From contig CP075494.1 in assembly GCA_021613535.1 (NCBI GenBank), forward strand, positions 10,230,001-10,294,000: DNA of 64,000 nucleotides, in the 5' to 3' direction. Source of the stretch: Adineta vaga. Lineage: Eukaryota > Rotifera. The position numbers were made by a program, and so were the translations under genes. The number at the start of each line of letters is the position of its first letter. Position 1 is the stretch's first letter. Positions 49,401-62,985 of this stretch are shown piece after piece. Below the pieces are notes generated by a model. That model did not search any database. It had not been told where the DNA came from and saw only the letters and a list, made by a program, of their open reading frames with translations.

Positions 49401-52287
49401 TGTTTAAGAAACTAGTAATCTGTACTTCTGGTAGTGCCATAATAAAGTCATGAGCATTAGCCATTTTTGCCACAGCCTCCACTTCTTCGTCTGTTGCGTC
49501 AGGTTTACCGTAACGGATATTATCTTCAATTGAACCTGTAAAAAGAACTGGCTCTTGACTAACAACGCCGATATGTGAACGTAGCCAAGCAACATTCAAT
49601 CTTGTTATATTTCTTCCATCAAGTAGAATTCGACCACTCTCTGGGTCGTAAAATCGTTGTATTAATTGAATTGCCGTACTTTCTATAGTTAGAAAACATC
49701 GTCTAAACATCGAAAAACTAGAGATTTACTCACTTCCACAGCCTGATGATCCAACCAGAGCCATTGTTTTACCAGACGGGATAGTTATCGATAGCTTTCT
49801 AAGAACCTAAATATAAGTAAGATAAAATTTCAAAGCAAATATAAGAGAAAGTGATGCCTACGGGTGCGTCTTGCCGCATAGGATATGTAAACGTAATATT
49901 TTCAAATTCAATATCACCTTTAATCGTTTCTGGTTTGTCACCAGAATCACTTAACGCATCAATCATCGAACACTAACAGAATAAAGAAAAGGACTTATTT
50001 CAGATCCAGAATAGTAACGAAAATCCTACTCTTTCAATTAAATCAAATACATAAATACCACTGCCAGTAGCTTCTGCATAACTTTGAATATTCGGCATTA
50101 ATTGAGATAATCCTGCTGTAGCACTCTACAAAGATTAAATAAATATTCCGGTATATCAGTTATATTTTTAGACAAGATCAACATACCATACAAGCAAAAA
50201 GAATCTACAAATAGAGAACAGTATAGACTATAGTAAATGTAGAATAGATTATTAGCTTACAACAAATACCGATCCAGGAGAATAATTTTCACAATCAATT
50301 TGAGTAAGGCGTAGTCCATACCTAATATAACGATATTATTAATTAAGTAATAAGAGATAGAACTACTGAAGCTTGATACCAAAGTGTAAGTGCTGTTGCT
50401 GAATAGTTGATCAGATTGCTGATACCTTGACAAATTCCCATATAAAGGCCTTTTTTTACTCCAATTGCTTTTGCTTTAAGAAGACTGTTTGCAAATCTGA
50501 AATAGTTAAAAGTTTGAATCGATTTCAACACATAATTATGTAAACCTTTTTTCGTCTTTTTGTTGGCCATGAAATGCTGTTACTGTTCGAATATTTTGTA
50601 ACACTTCTTGTGCAATAGCTGATGCCGATGCAAATGCTTGAACTTCTTTCACTGTAAATGAAACGATCGTCTAAAGAACATATCGATTGTTTTTGCAATA
50701 CTTTTTCGCAAAGAATATTTTTACTTTAATGGTAAAATGAAAAGTAATCATGATCAATGGAGATAGAGACATATACACTAATGATAATTTCCATCCTTCC
50801 ACAAAAGACAAAATCAGTGAACTGATCATTTGTGAAAACAGTGTAATAAAATCAGGAATTTTTTCACTAAAATATATCGATATTTAGTGAAAGTATCAAG
50901 ATTAATTTGATAAAGTAAATTACCCAATGCCATCCTTGATTCTATCTAGAAGAGAAAATATTAACAATTTAAAACAGGTATTCATCTGATAGATTTATCT
51001 ACCTAAATCGTCAACAAGTCGATTGCTTAATTCTCCTGCATTACGTTCATCAAACCATCCCATCTCTTGCCGAAGAATATTTCGAAAAAGAGAAAATCGA
51101 ATACGACGTACTTGCCTTTCAGAAGCAAGAAGCCATGTAGCCGAAGAAACGTAATGTAATAAGATACTTCCAAAACCAAGTATAATATAATAGTTGATGA
51201 TATCTCTCATAGCGTCCGTTGGAGAAACAGGTGTCGTTACATTAACTCGATCCGTTTTACTAAAAAAATAAAGAAATAATTCTAATATATTTCATTGGAA
51301 AGTTACCATTCACTTGAACGATTGACCAGACTTGTAGTATTCATTGTATTATCATTGGTAAGACCATTAAGAACTGCCTTATAGATAATAAGCATGACCG
51401 GATAACAAGCTAAAGAAGAAAGAATTGACTATGCTGTATTAAAATAGGATTACATACCTCCACTTCCTAGTGCTAAAAAGAACGAATGAATGATAAATTT
51501 AACTATATAAAATAGAGTTGATTTTACCGGCAGTTAGACCAATAAACATTAGAAGAACATCTAGTCTATCTGAGAATTTAAAAATTTCAAATGATTTCAA
51601 ACTACGAACTTCTGGTTCCTTCGATTTTGTGAATCTTTGAGAAAAACTATTCGAAAAGAAAAATCCATATTCGTTTTGATTTTATAATGTTATATCGAAG
51701 TTACTTAACGGTATTTTTTTCATAAAGAGTGATCGTTTTCGATGAATTCCTATTTCTGAACTCAAATTAATATCACCAGGAGCTGAACAAATACTTCCAC
51801 GAATCTGGTATTGTACATATCGACCACTAAGAATATCTCGAACTTCTTTCTGTAGAGTTTCTTCGTCAATAACAACTTTTGATCGAGCTCTGGCAATGTA
51901 GGGGTTCGGAGCAGCAAACCTATTACGAAAAAAAAGCATACCGTATAATTTTCGAGCGAAAAATTAGACATACTTTTTAAGTTCTGGAACAACATCATCA
52001 TCTGACGGTCTTCGTGAAGAGGCAAGAGAAAAAGATACACTTCTTTGTCGTAGATCAGGTGTGTCGAGTAGTACATTATTAGATGAATCGATGCCAGGAT
52101 CCTTTATCAAATCTTCTGGTGCATCATCTTGTGAGTGGGTTGGTGATGGAATTCGAATAGTAGATGGTGATGAAACTGGTGAAATATCTCCTGTCGGAAG
52201 TGTTTGATCATTTGTCACATTGTTTGATAAATCTGTTTCACCATCGGAATTATTCTCCGACCCGTGTCTCGGTGTAATATCTCCCAT
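46471..52287 (-). CDS. ABCB-type full transporter (P-glycoprotein/MDR-like)
   Basis: The model has 28 exons and all phases agree: 52287-51974, 51919-51710, 51646-51528, 51472-51458, 51409-51307, 51259-51003, 50945-50924, 50866-50725, 50670-50546, 50496-50380, 50321-50261, 50204-50187, 50125-50030, 49972-49862, 49806-49734, 49682-49426, 49372-49321, 49264-49196, 49148-48843, 48783-48275, 48221-48015, 47960-47860, 47800-47660, 47605-47460, 47376-46976, 46924-46864, 46814-46603, 46551-46471. It encodes 1,441 aa: a Ser-rich cytosolic N-terminus of about 180 aa, then TMD1, NBD1, an acidic linker, TMD2 and NBD2. NBD1: [42 protein letters not shown]2: [39 protein letters not shown]. Both ATP sites look complete. 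It probably exports hydrophobic compounds from the cell. It is longer than the usual 1,280 aa because of the N-terminus and linker. Confidence 0.92.
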
Positions 52288-53263
52288 AGTGATACAGACA
52301 GATTAATAGATCGTCTTAATAAACAGTAGATTAAAAAAATGAGATGTAATTACAAAAATAAACGACGTAGTATTTTTAATGACGTTACTCGATTTTTAAA
52401 TGATAAATTATATGCATGACCAAGTGTTTTTATTGGGAAAATCAAACTTGATCATATGTGCATAACAAACATTTGTCACCGCCGGTTCACTTTCATATTT
52501 TTCTTGTACGAATAGTTTGAAATCAAAACATTCTTTTCATTGCTTGCTCATTTTTACTCACAACATAGTTTATAATATATATCAGTAAACATACAAACAG
52601 TCAAGAAATCATAGTCTTTTTTTATTATTCATCGTATTAAAGAACAAACTGTCTATGTAAGATTTTAATTTAGATATAAAAATTTCTATGATTGAATGTC
52701 TTCATCTTTCTATACATATAATTTGAATGAGTTTGATGAGGGAATCATACAGACAGGTTAAGTATTTGGTTAATAGGCAGATTAGATTTCATAATCAGAT
52801 ACGTTAATCGTACTCTTCGTATTCCTCAATCATTGGATAGTGTGATGAAAGGAATACATCAAATAGTGCATCCTTGACGAAAAAAAACTTTCGTTTGTTT
52901 TAAATCAAAAACTACTTTCGTACGTCATTTAAGTTTGATTTGGATTTATATTGTAAACAGAACGAAATAAGCGTAATTATATTTGAAGGCAAACCAAGGA
53001 CGATTATGTGCTGTTTTGTTTATATCAAAACAATATTTTCTTTGATATTTCATTTCAATACTTCGAACAAATTCATTAGATATCTATTATATAATGATAT
53101 GTGCACAACTTGCAAAAAGATATATATTTTTTTTCATATCAATCAATCATTGCTAGTATAGGGAAAGATTGTTTACGGACAAAAGGGATTTATCAAAGGA
53201 CACTTGGGAGGAAAATCTACTAATGTGACTAAAACAAAATACGTGACATGTATCAAACATAAT
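52288..53263. other. 5' flank of the ABC transporter
   Basis: Nearly 1 kb of AT-rich DNA between the transporter start and the stop of the next - strand gene. A 73-codon open frame on the + strand has no protein-like features. It probably holds the transporter promoter; no specific site is recognised. Confidence 0.5.
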
Positions 53264-53812
53264 CTATGCCTTTTTTCCTCGATTTTGGTCATGAGTATCA
53301 ATTGAACCACCTGCTTTGCCATATGGTGGATCATTGCTCACAACTTGATCTGGTTTACTCCAATCTTTTCGTGTTGTACCTTTTCATGAAAACAAGAAAA
53401 AACATAGATTTTGAACAAAGTTTACATTCGATCATATACCAGGTTGTTTGGTATCATCAATTATATTAGATTTTTGTTTCTTATCAGTAGTTTTCGTTTT
53501 ATTTAAATTACTATCTTTGCTTGGATTGGATTGTTTTTCATCTAAGAAAATACATATAGAGTTTTTCGATGAAAACATTCGTAAGGTGTCTTTTACAGAT
53601 AGTAGAAAGACTATAGTGAATGACTTACTATTCTTTCGACTATTCGATGAACGTGAATCAGTTCCATCGTAACGAACATGCTGTCCGATCAACGAAGGAC
53701 AGAAGAGTGTAATATTTCGTTGCTAGAAAATATTTTTATATAAATTTATGAGCGTAAAGAACGATATCTAACGTACAGTTGCAATAGTTAATGATTGTCG
53801 TAAAGCTTGCAT
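53264..53812 (-). CDS. Unrecognised 115-aa basic protein, possibly mitochondrial
   Basis: Exons 53812-53777, 53722-53629, 53541-53440 and 53379-53264 join in phase with GT-AG borders and give 115 aa. The N-terminus (MQALRQSLTIATVQRNI) is rich in Arg, Ser and hydrophobic residues with no acidic ones, like a mitochondrial presequence. The middle is Lys/Ser/Asn-rich and looks disordered. The C-terminus has KDWSKPDQ, then NDPPYGKAGG, and ends NRGKKA. I do not recognise the family. The ATG lies 3 nt after a splice-acceptor-like ttttag and 174 bp after the stop of the upstream - strand gene, suggesting a trans-spliced downstream cistron. Confidence 0.6.
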
Positions 53813-53815
53813 GAT

Positions 53816-53817
53816 CT
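53816..53817 (-). promoter_or_regulatory. Possible trans-splice acceptor before the 115-aa protein
   Basis: On the - strand, cattttag followed by atc and the ATG. There is no room or sign of an upstream coding exon, and the gap to the previous gene is short. Confidence 0.4.
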
Positions 53818-53986
53818 AAAATGAATGTTTCTATATACTATCTAATAACAATTTATTTAAGCAATCAATCAATCGAAATTAGGTCGCGTTAAAATCATTA
53901 TTATCTAAAACAAGAAGATTTTATACAAAAAAAAACAAACGAACAAAAGAGATTCAGATTTTGTTTTTTCATTGACTATTTATATT

Positions 53987-54502
53987 TTACATCATTTGTC
54001 GCAAACTACGATAAACTGATGCAATACAGTTAATATCAATCCAAATATAAAGAAAAATATCACTAGGTAAACCTTTTTTAAAATGAAGATTGAGCCAAAT
54101 AGATGCAATTATTGTACATAATTTTAATAGAAAAAAAACCAAACGATAAGCAAGTCCATGATATGTTCCTATACCATGAACATATATTGAATAACTTCCA
54201 AACGAAAGAATAGCCATATTACAAATGAAATTAATATATTCAAGTATTTGACGTTGTTCATTGTATGATAAACACAACTTTCCAGAAATATCTTTTTTAC
54301 ATGATAAAACACTTTTGTTTGTATTTGATGAAGATAATTGATGAATGAGAGTACTTTGATTCTTAATATCGGCTATTTCATGTTTAATTTTTAACATTTC
54401 TTTATTTAAATAAATAACATCGGACATGCAAAGTAAGAAAACAGTACTATAAATACCAGCTATAACACCCAAAACAATCGATGCTATATTAGCTTCATTC
54501 AT
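53987..54502 (-). CDS. Unrecognised 171-aa multipass membrane protein
   Basis: One exon. Four hydrophobic segments: about residues 6-30, 88-108, 117-140 and 147-165. Between the first two lies a polar, probably coiled stretch of about 55 residues starting at NKEMLKIKHEI and containing two Cys. No family motif is recognised. The start ATG follows the AT-rich upstream region without a nearby acceptor, consistent with the first gene of a pair. It could be lineage-specific. Confidence 0.6.
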   Translation of the reverse strand: MNEANIASIVLGVIAGIYSTVFLLCMSDVIYLNKEMLKIKHEIADIKNQSTLIHQLSSSNTNKSVLSCKKDISGKLCLSYNEQRQILEYINFICNMAILSFGSYSIYVHGIGTYHGLAYRLVFFLLKLCTIIASIWLNLHFKKGLPSDIFLYIWIDINCIASVYRSLRQMM

Positions 54503-55700
54503 AGAAAGAATTCAATAAATTATTTAAAATAGTCGAGATGTTGATCAAATTGTTACTCGCATGTGTTTTATTCTGTTTGTTGGATTCTTTTATATGACTG
54601 GTAAACACAATAGACCAATAGAATAACAAAGAATGGTGCTAGTAGAAAACAGACAGACGGCGGCAGACACTATACTTATTACTCCAACCAAGTTTATTCG
54701 CTCGCTAGTTCTGCTATTTTAAATCAGGAACAAATTACAAACTATATCACAAACAAAGATGTGATATAGTGATCAATATTTTTCAAATGTCTCTCTTCCA
54801 AAAGATAATCTATCATAATTTAGGAAAATTGTTTTTTAATATGATTGAAACATGATTCTATTTTTTCTAACACTCGATAAATCGAAAATAACATTAAACT
54901 TTTTTTTTAGTTTCATTTGAATTTATTCAACTTCCGTTTATAGAAGTTATATTGACTTCATAATGTATAAATGATATAATATTTTATTCAATCGATATTC
55001 AAACATACCTATACTTATAGAATCCTTCAAAACTCCGTGATTCTTTTCTTTATTGAACATAGTAACCATCAAGGACGAAAAGAAAAACTAATTGTGTCAT
55101 TGAATTTTTCTTTCACACTTTAAAACCTTTTATTCTAATATGAATTGATATTTATAGTATATCAAATGTTCTTTGACAAGGACAAAATTAAAAATGCATC
55201 TTGATTTTCTTTCTTCTGTTTCTTTCTAGTATGAAAAAATTATGAAGAATGAAGAAGAAGAGAAAAAAAGATATATCACATTTATGACATTTTCATTGAA
55301 CACTTAGATAAATATAAAAGAAATATATCGTTCTTTTCCATTAGAAAATATCTTGCTAAAGAAAAAGAAAGTTTTGACGAGAACAACTCAAATGTTAGTC
55401 GAAATATCCAGAAAAATTTGGACAAACTAAAATATAGAATAGATTATGAAAATAAAGAAGAGAAATTCTGCTACACGTATAACATCGAGAGAAAAAAAGT
55501 CGTTTACAAGCTATACACACCAACAAGAAATCAGCTATACAAAGAAAAAAAAAAGAAAACGAAACGACAAAGCATCTAAAGAGAAAAAGGATGATGAATA
55601 TTCAACACGAAAAATGTGTTGAAATATTGATAAAGAAAAAAGAACTACACAAAAACAATAAATAAGTTTGAAGAAAATGTTTTATCGAAATTGAAATAAC
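54503..55700. other. AT-rich intergenic region
   Basis: About 1.2 kb, very A-rich on the + strand between 55200 and 55680. No supported gene or RNA is seen. Confidence 0.55.
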
Positions 55701-56356
55701 CTATTTCTTAGATTTCTTTGTTCCACGTCCAGTTGTTTTCTTTCCTGCTCGTTTTACGTATGCTTTACCTTCCTAACAATAAAAAGAAAAACATCAATGT
55801 TCAGAGAAAACAAAGAAAAAGAATGATTTACTTTTGCTGTTTTAGCCATTGTACCAAGCCGTTTTAATGCTGGTTTACGAGCAGGTTTAGCTTTATTTGC
55901 TTTTGCAGGTGCTTTCTTAGCTGAAGCAGATGCTTGACGACGTTTTGTTTCAGCACGCGTATCGCCAAGTATTTGTTGACCAAGTAAAGTTTTAGCTTCC
56001 TGTTTAGAAGAAAGAACAAGAATTCAATTGCAATCAAGATGCTATTAATTAAGAATATACTTGAGCAGTATTTTTCATCGTTCGTGCTTTAGATAATTTT
56101 GGTTTAGCTTTTGATGTTGATGGAGAAGGAGAAGATGTATCGTCACGTGCATCGAGAATAGCATTGACTTTATTTAATTGATCTTCACCCCATGATCGTT
56201 TTAAAAAATCTGTACCTGCCTAAATAAAAATAAAAAGGTTTTTTGTCTTTTAAAGAAAAAATTTTCAAGGATTGTTTATCTTACAGCTACAGTTGTCGCC
56301 ATCGTTCCTGCTTTTTTCAATGATGATTTTGTGGTTTTACCTTTCTTCGGAGACAT
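55701..56356 (-). CDS. Lys/Ala-rich basic protein (H1-tail-like), 156 aa
   Basis: Exons 56356-56285, 56219-56061, 55999-55832 and 55772-55701; all introns are phase 0 and the total is 157 codons with stop. The protein is strongly basic (MSPKKGKTTKSS at the start, GRGTKKSKK at the end), with a Lys/Ala/Pro stretch resembling the tail of linker histones. There is no winged-helix globular domain. A short motif recurs three times: KKAGTMATTV, SKARTMKNTA and KRLGTMAKTA. The middle has one more ordered-looking segment (DFLKRSWGEDQLNKVNAIL). It is probably nuclear and DNA-binding, but this is inference from composition only. Confidence 0.7.
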
Positions 56357-56418
56357 CGGTTCGCTCTATTGCTTGTGTGCGCGTGTAAGTGTATGTGAAA
56401 CGAGAGAAATGAATGAAT

Positions 56419-56458
56419 AAATGAATGAATGAATGAATGAGTATATATATATATATAC
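56419..56458. repeat. Microsatellites (GAAT)n and (TA)n
   Basis: About eight GAAT/AAAT units followed by a run of TA, in the 5' flank of the Lys/Ala-rich gene. Confidence 0.9.
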
Positions 56459-57522
56459 AAGTAGGTGGGTAGATTGTGTTTACCTAGAACACGTTGAAAA
56501 TAAAGATTATATTAATGTTTCGACATGAAATATCAATTATATAAGATTTATTCTTGAAAATATATGTTAGTAGATATATGTAGAATAATTCTATTAAGTA
56601 AGAGAAGTTTATATCTAACTTTCAAGGTGAACTTTCATATATTCAGGTATGTCATGTGCAATATCTCGTTCTCCTTTCTTTTTTATGCGAGAGTAAATTG
56701 TGCGTGTGTGTGTGTGTATGTGTGTGGGCACGGTTAGAGTCAATAGAGAAAGAAAAAAAGAAGAAGGAAAAAAACGTCAAATAGTGCCCATCAGCGAAAT
56801 TCTTCGCTTGCTTAGTCCTCTATATGGCTGATATTAGGGTTAAATATGTGATAATTAACGGAAATTAATGTTTGGAGATAATTGATTGAAAAAGACGGTT
56901 GTCATTTATTTTGTGTCAAGACAGAATTTATTATATAAGCGTGAGAAATAGTGTAACATACTATATTATTTATTCAATTTATCAACGAATTTTTCTTTTA
57001 AAACAATGTTTCTCATTGATATCTATCGTTTGCTTTTATCACAAATTGTTTTCACTACATCAATCAATTAATCATCGATGTTTAGAGATAAATCATTCGA
57101 TTGATATCAAAATACTTGAAACTATTGAATATAAAATGACATTTACCATCTTTATACTCTATTGAAAACTCAACTACCGTTAGTACATGTTTGTGAATGA
57201 GATATTTTCGTGTACCATAGTAGATAATATCATGATTATACTAGTATAAGGAAATATTTTGCATTACTATCATACTCGTTCATTATGATTTGAAATACAA
57301 TGAAAAATCAAGGTTATTCTATGATAGATACCTACAAACATTTTGTTACACGTAATTATGAACATGAAAGAACTAAATCATAATGCTCGAATAAGGTAAA
57401 TGCATTCAGTATTCTATATAAGAATATGATATATAGAGAAAAAACTTTCTACATGTTCATAGCATACTAAAGTTTTAACATTATAAAAAAAAGATAGAAA
57501 TATACACACATACAAAAATCTA
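56459..57522. other. Intergenic region with a GT-rich microsatellite
   Basis: No gene is supported. A (GT)n-like tract lies at about 56700-56727. The remainder is AT-rich, and the open frames on either strand lack protein features. Confidence 0.6.
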
Positions 57523-57867
57523 TCAAGAAGATTTTGATTCTTCTTTTTGTTTATCTTGTAATCTTCTAAGAATTTCCAATTTTTTCTGAATAATTGGATC
57601 TCGTGAAATGGTTTGTTCACGTCGTTTTTTTTCACTTTCACTTTTATTCATTTGTCGATGTGTTTCAAGCTAAAGAAAACGAATGACTCTCAACGAACTC
57701 ATATCAATGTAACTTACATCTTCTTTTTTACATCGATATAATTGCGCCAATAAACCATCGCAAGCACCTATAGCTCGACTTTTCTTTTCAATACATTCAT
57801 AGAATTGATCTAATATCTCATTACATTTCGGATCAAGAAAACGATGTGTACCGGTTAGAAAAGACAT
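57523..57867 (-). CDS. CMC2: Twin CX9C protein, COX assembly factor CMC2-like
   Basis: Exons 57867-57718 and 57669-57523 join in phase 0 and give 98 aa. Two CX9C motifs are visible: CNEILDQFYEC and CDGLLAQLYRC, ten residues apart. Proteins of this fold are imported into the mitochondrial intermembrane space and oxidised by the Mia40 pathway; CMC2 assists cytochrome c oxidase assembly. The C-terminal half is highly charged and helical. Family members are small and alike, so the CMC2 assignment is likely rather than proven. The ATG directly follows a tttttttag acceptor, and the gene lies 124 bp downstream of CCDC47 on the same strand. Confidence 0.75.
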
Positions 57868-57869
57868 CT
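57868..57869 (-). promoter_or_regulatory. Possible trans-splice acceptor at the CMC2-like ATG
   Basis: On the - strand, atttttttag is followed immediately by ATG. No coding exon lies between it and the CCDC47 stop at 57992, so a spliced leader could be added here. Confidence 0.5.
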
Positions 57870-57991
57870 AAAAAAATGAAGTTAAGATGTAATTTTTGAG
57901 TTCGATGATTGTTTTAGAAAAGCAAAACAAAACATAACAGAGAAAAGAAAAACAAATTATGGAAGTTTTTATGAGTCGAATATCGTTTGTT

Positions 57992-59685
57992 TTACATCGA
58001 TTTCACTTTCATTTGTTTCATTTTGGGTTGTCGTCGTTTCATTTCACGTTTATGCTCTCTTTCTTCCCATTTCCGTTGTAATTCAGCATCATCCGATTGC
58101 ATCACTTTTTCTTTTTCAGCACGGCGTTTTTCTTCACTTCGTATTTGAGCTTGTTCTTGCCGTTGTAGATTAACATTTTTAAGAAATTGTTCGTCGATAC
58201 GTTGACGACTTTTAATTGCTTTAGTTTTCAATTCTTTCGACGCAAAACGAAATTGAGTAACCCGATCAATTAAATGTAGTACAAAACGTAAATAATCATT
58301 AGAAAGACTTTCTGTTGTCACTTGAAGTGAACGACCATCTTGTGGAATTAGATTAAATGTAACAATTAATACACGACGAACAGAACGCTCACTAGTATTC
58401 AATGCATCTTGTTGTTGTGCAGCAGTACCAGTATTTGATGCACCTGTTGATGACGTTTGTTGATCACTACTTTGAACTTTCATGCCAGTATATTGATCAC
58501 TAATGTGAATGTATTCAAGTGCATCAGGATATCTAAAGATGTCAAAAAGTAAGAAATTGAAATTTGAAGATTCATATAAAGATGAAAAGTCATACCTTTC
58601 TACAAATCCTGTTAGATTTGAATCAATGAAATGTGATGAAGCTTCTCCGATTTCACTTAAGATTTGATAATTACCAGTCAAACCTCTTTTATCGGCATTT
58701 TTTTTTTCACCACAAAATTGACTTAGATCAATCATATCACGATGAAGTTTTGTTGCTGAACGTTTTTTTGCTAAACAAAAGACGAATGTGTCCATATCAT
58801 CTTTACTAAAATCAATTGTATAAACAAGAGTATCATTAATTGATTTAATTATTGCGGCCAAAGAATTAAATGCACATTGTCGTTTAACTAAACGTAATTC
58901 CATGAGCATACTTTCAAGTGATGCTCGACCACTACACCAAAGAATATATAAATGATCTGATTCTTTTTGCATAGAAGTAATTTGATCATCGGTTTGAGTA
59001 TTTCGTGTCTGACCATCGTCACCAACAAGATGAAAACTTCGTTCAAGTAAATCACGTTGTGAACGATAAACGCTTGTAGCTAAACGAGCATTTTTTGTAC
59101 GACCAATAAGAAAATTGATTAAATAACCGAGTAAAAAAATTAACATAACAGCTTCACATTGATAAGCTTCCCAACGATTTCCAGTTAAATTAGCTGGAAC
59201 TTCAGTAATTTTAAGATCTGGTGTTGATGAACTTGGTGAAGCAAATGAATCGGACTAGAAATTTCCTTGAATTAAAAACTAAATAACAATCAATAATTTA
59301 GCTCACCATTTCAAATTCTTCATCATCAAACATTGAATCATCATCATCATCAACAACACTGACTTCTTCTTCTTCTTCTTCTTCTTCTTTCTCTGTTTTT
59401 GTTTTACTCTGCTCTGTTGATACTACTTTTTCTTTTTCAGTAACTTTTGGTTCATTAACTTGTGTCTTCGAAGGTAATGGCGTAGCACCCGTCGCTGATG
59501 GTGTTTCTAAAACGATACAACATGGTGAAATAGATAATTCAAATGAATCTTAACAAAAACATACCAACAACAAATTCTTCTTGATCAAAATCATCAAATT
59601 CAGAAAAATCGTCATCTTTCACTTTTTTTGTTGTTGAGCAAACAAAGCATAAAGAAATCACTAGTAAACATATCGTTAGCCGCAT
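57992..59685 (-). CDS. CCDC47: CCDC47 (calumin), ER membrane PAT-complex subunit
   Basis: Exons 59685-59565, 59506-59307, 59254-58596 and 58532-57992 give 506 aa (human about 483). There is a signal peptide (MRLTICLLVISLCFVCS), then an acidic luminal region with Glu and Asp runs coded by microsatellite-like DNA, one transmembrane segment (VMLIFLLGYLINFLIG), a cytosolic domain (with YIHISDQYTG) and a long basic coiled C-terminus. CCDC47 works with Asterix (WDR83OS) as a chaperone for multipass proteins during insertion and affects ER calcium. The 63-bp intron at 58533-58595 is in frame and stop-free. It is likely the first gene of a pair with the CMC2-like gene. Confidence 0.93.
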
Positions 59686-60687
59686 TTTGTATCTTATTCA
59701 GTAATAAATTATCTTAAAATGGAAAAAAACATTGTAAATTTTCTTCATTCTTATTGGTTCAAGTAAATAAACCAGTCAATTTTCATTGTGAAAAAACTTT
59801 TTTGCGAAGAAATTTTTATTTTATTGAATTTGTTTGATTTTAAACTGAAGATTTCTGATGAAAAATATCTTCTTTTTCAACCATAGATGGGAGTATTGCC
59901 TTAACATTCAAGAACCAATAAGAAAGCACAACGTTTTTTTTTACGTTACGGATACGGACACTGGTCTAGTTCAATTCGATAAGCATGAAAAGAGAAACAT
60001 TTTTTTCTTCTTTTTCTTTTAGATTAAATATTTATTATCTGTTTTTTTTTTAATTTTTTTTCAAAAGAAAGAAGACCAAACGAAAAATAAATTGTATGTA
60101 ATCAATGTTTTACATCAGAGAAGTCTATCTGATGCTGTTGCTTATCGGAGTGTAATGCAATTGTCAAGGTGAGAATGAATAAGAGAAGATAGAGATAGGA
60201 GAAACAAGGTCGAATATTTATACTTTTGCGTTCGATAGAAATTGTAATCAATAAGTACCACTTGATATTTCAACTTGAGCAACAAATGTTTCGAATACTT
60301 TTCATTTGTTAAAGCTTCCGAGTTCTGTTCTGATGATGATTTTTTCGAAAAACGATTCCTACACATTGATTCATCGACAGACGATGACTGTTTTTCCTTC
60401 TCTTTCTTTTCTAGTTTACCTGTGTTTAGTCATATTTGCGTGGTATTATTTTGCTAAGATGTTTAAAAAAAATAAGTTACTGAGAGTGACAAATATAATT
60501 GTATGTCTATATATGGTAAAAGAAAATTCGTCTATCTTTTACATACACCGATACCGCATAGAACGCAAAAAGGATACAAATAAATGGGTAGATTGTTTAG
60601 AGATAATAACTTCATATTCATTTTAGGTTGTATTCAGCGTCCTCTCACAACACATAATATTATCATTCCTATCTTTTCTCATCTTTC
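59686..60687. other. Divergent promoter region between CCDC47 and coronin
   Basis: 1 kb between two genes that are transcribed away from each other. Overlapping open frames near 60142-60626 on both strands do not look like proteins. The region presumably holds both promoters, but I recognise no specific element. Confidence 0.5.
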
Positions 60688-62822
<2,135 letters not shown>

Positions 62823-62983
62823 TTTTTACTTTTTAATCCTACTATTCTTCTATATTCATATATTTATGTGTTTGTCTATTGAACATTTTTCAAAAAAAAA
62901 AACATTCCTATCCGGTGTTATATCTTCCGTCTAATGCACGAAAAAAAAATCATTTCCTTTTTTTTCTTCTAAATAACCATTTT

Positions 62984-62985
62984 AG
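62984..62985 (+). promoter_or_regulatory. Possible trans-splice acceptor at the DNAJB11 ATG
   Basis: ccattttag is followed immediately by ATG, 163 bp after the coronin stop on the same strand, with no coding exon between. The arrangement fits a downstream cistron that receives a spliced leader. Confidence 0.5.

Noticed and set aside
60142-60626. Overlapping open frames on both strands upstream of coronin
   Set aside because: Low complexity, no consistent exon structure, and they occupy a divergent promoter region.
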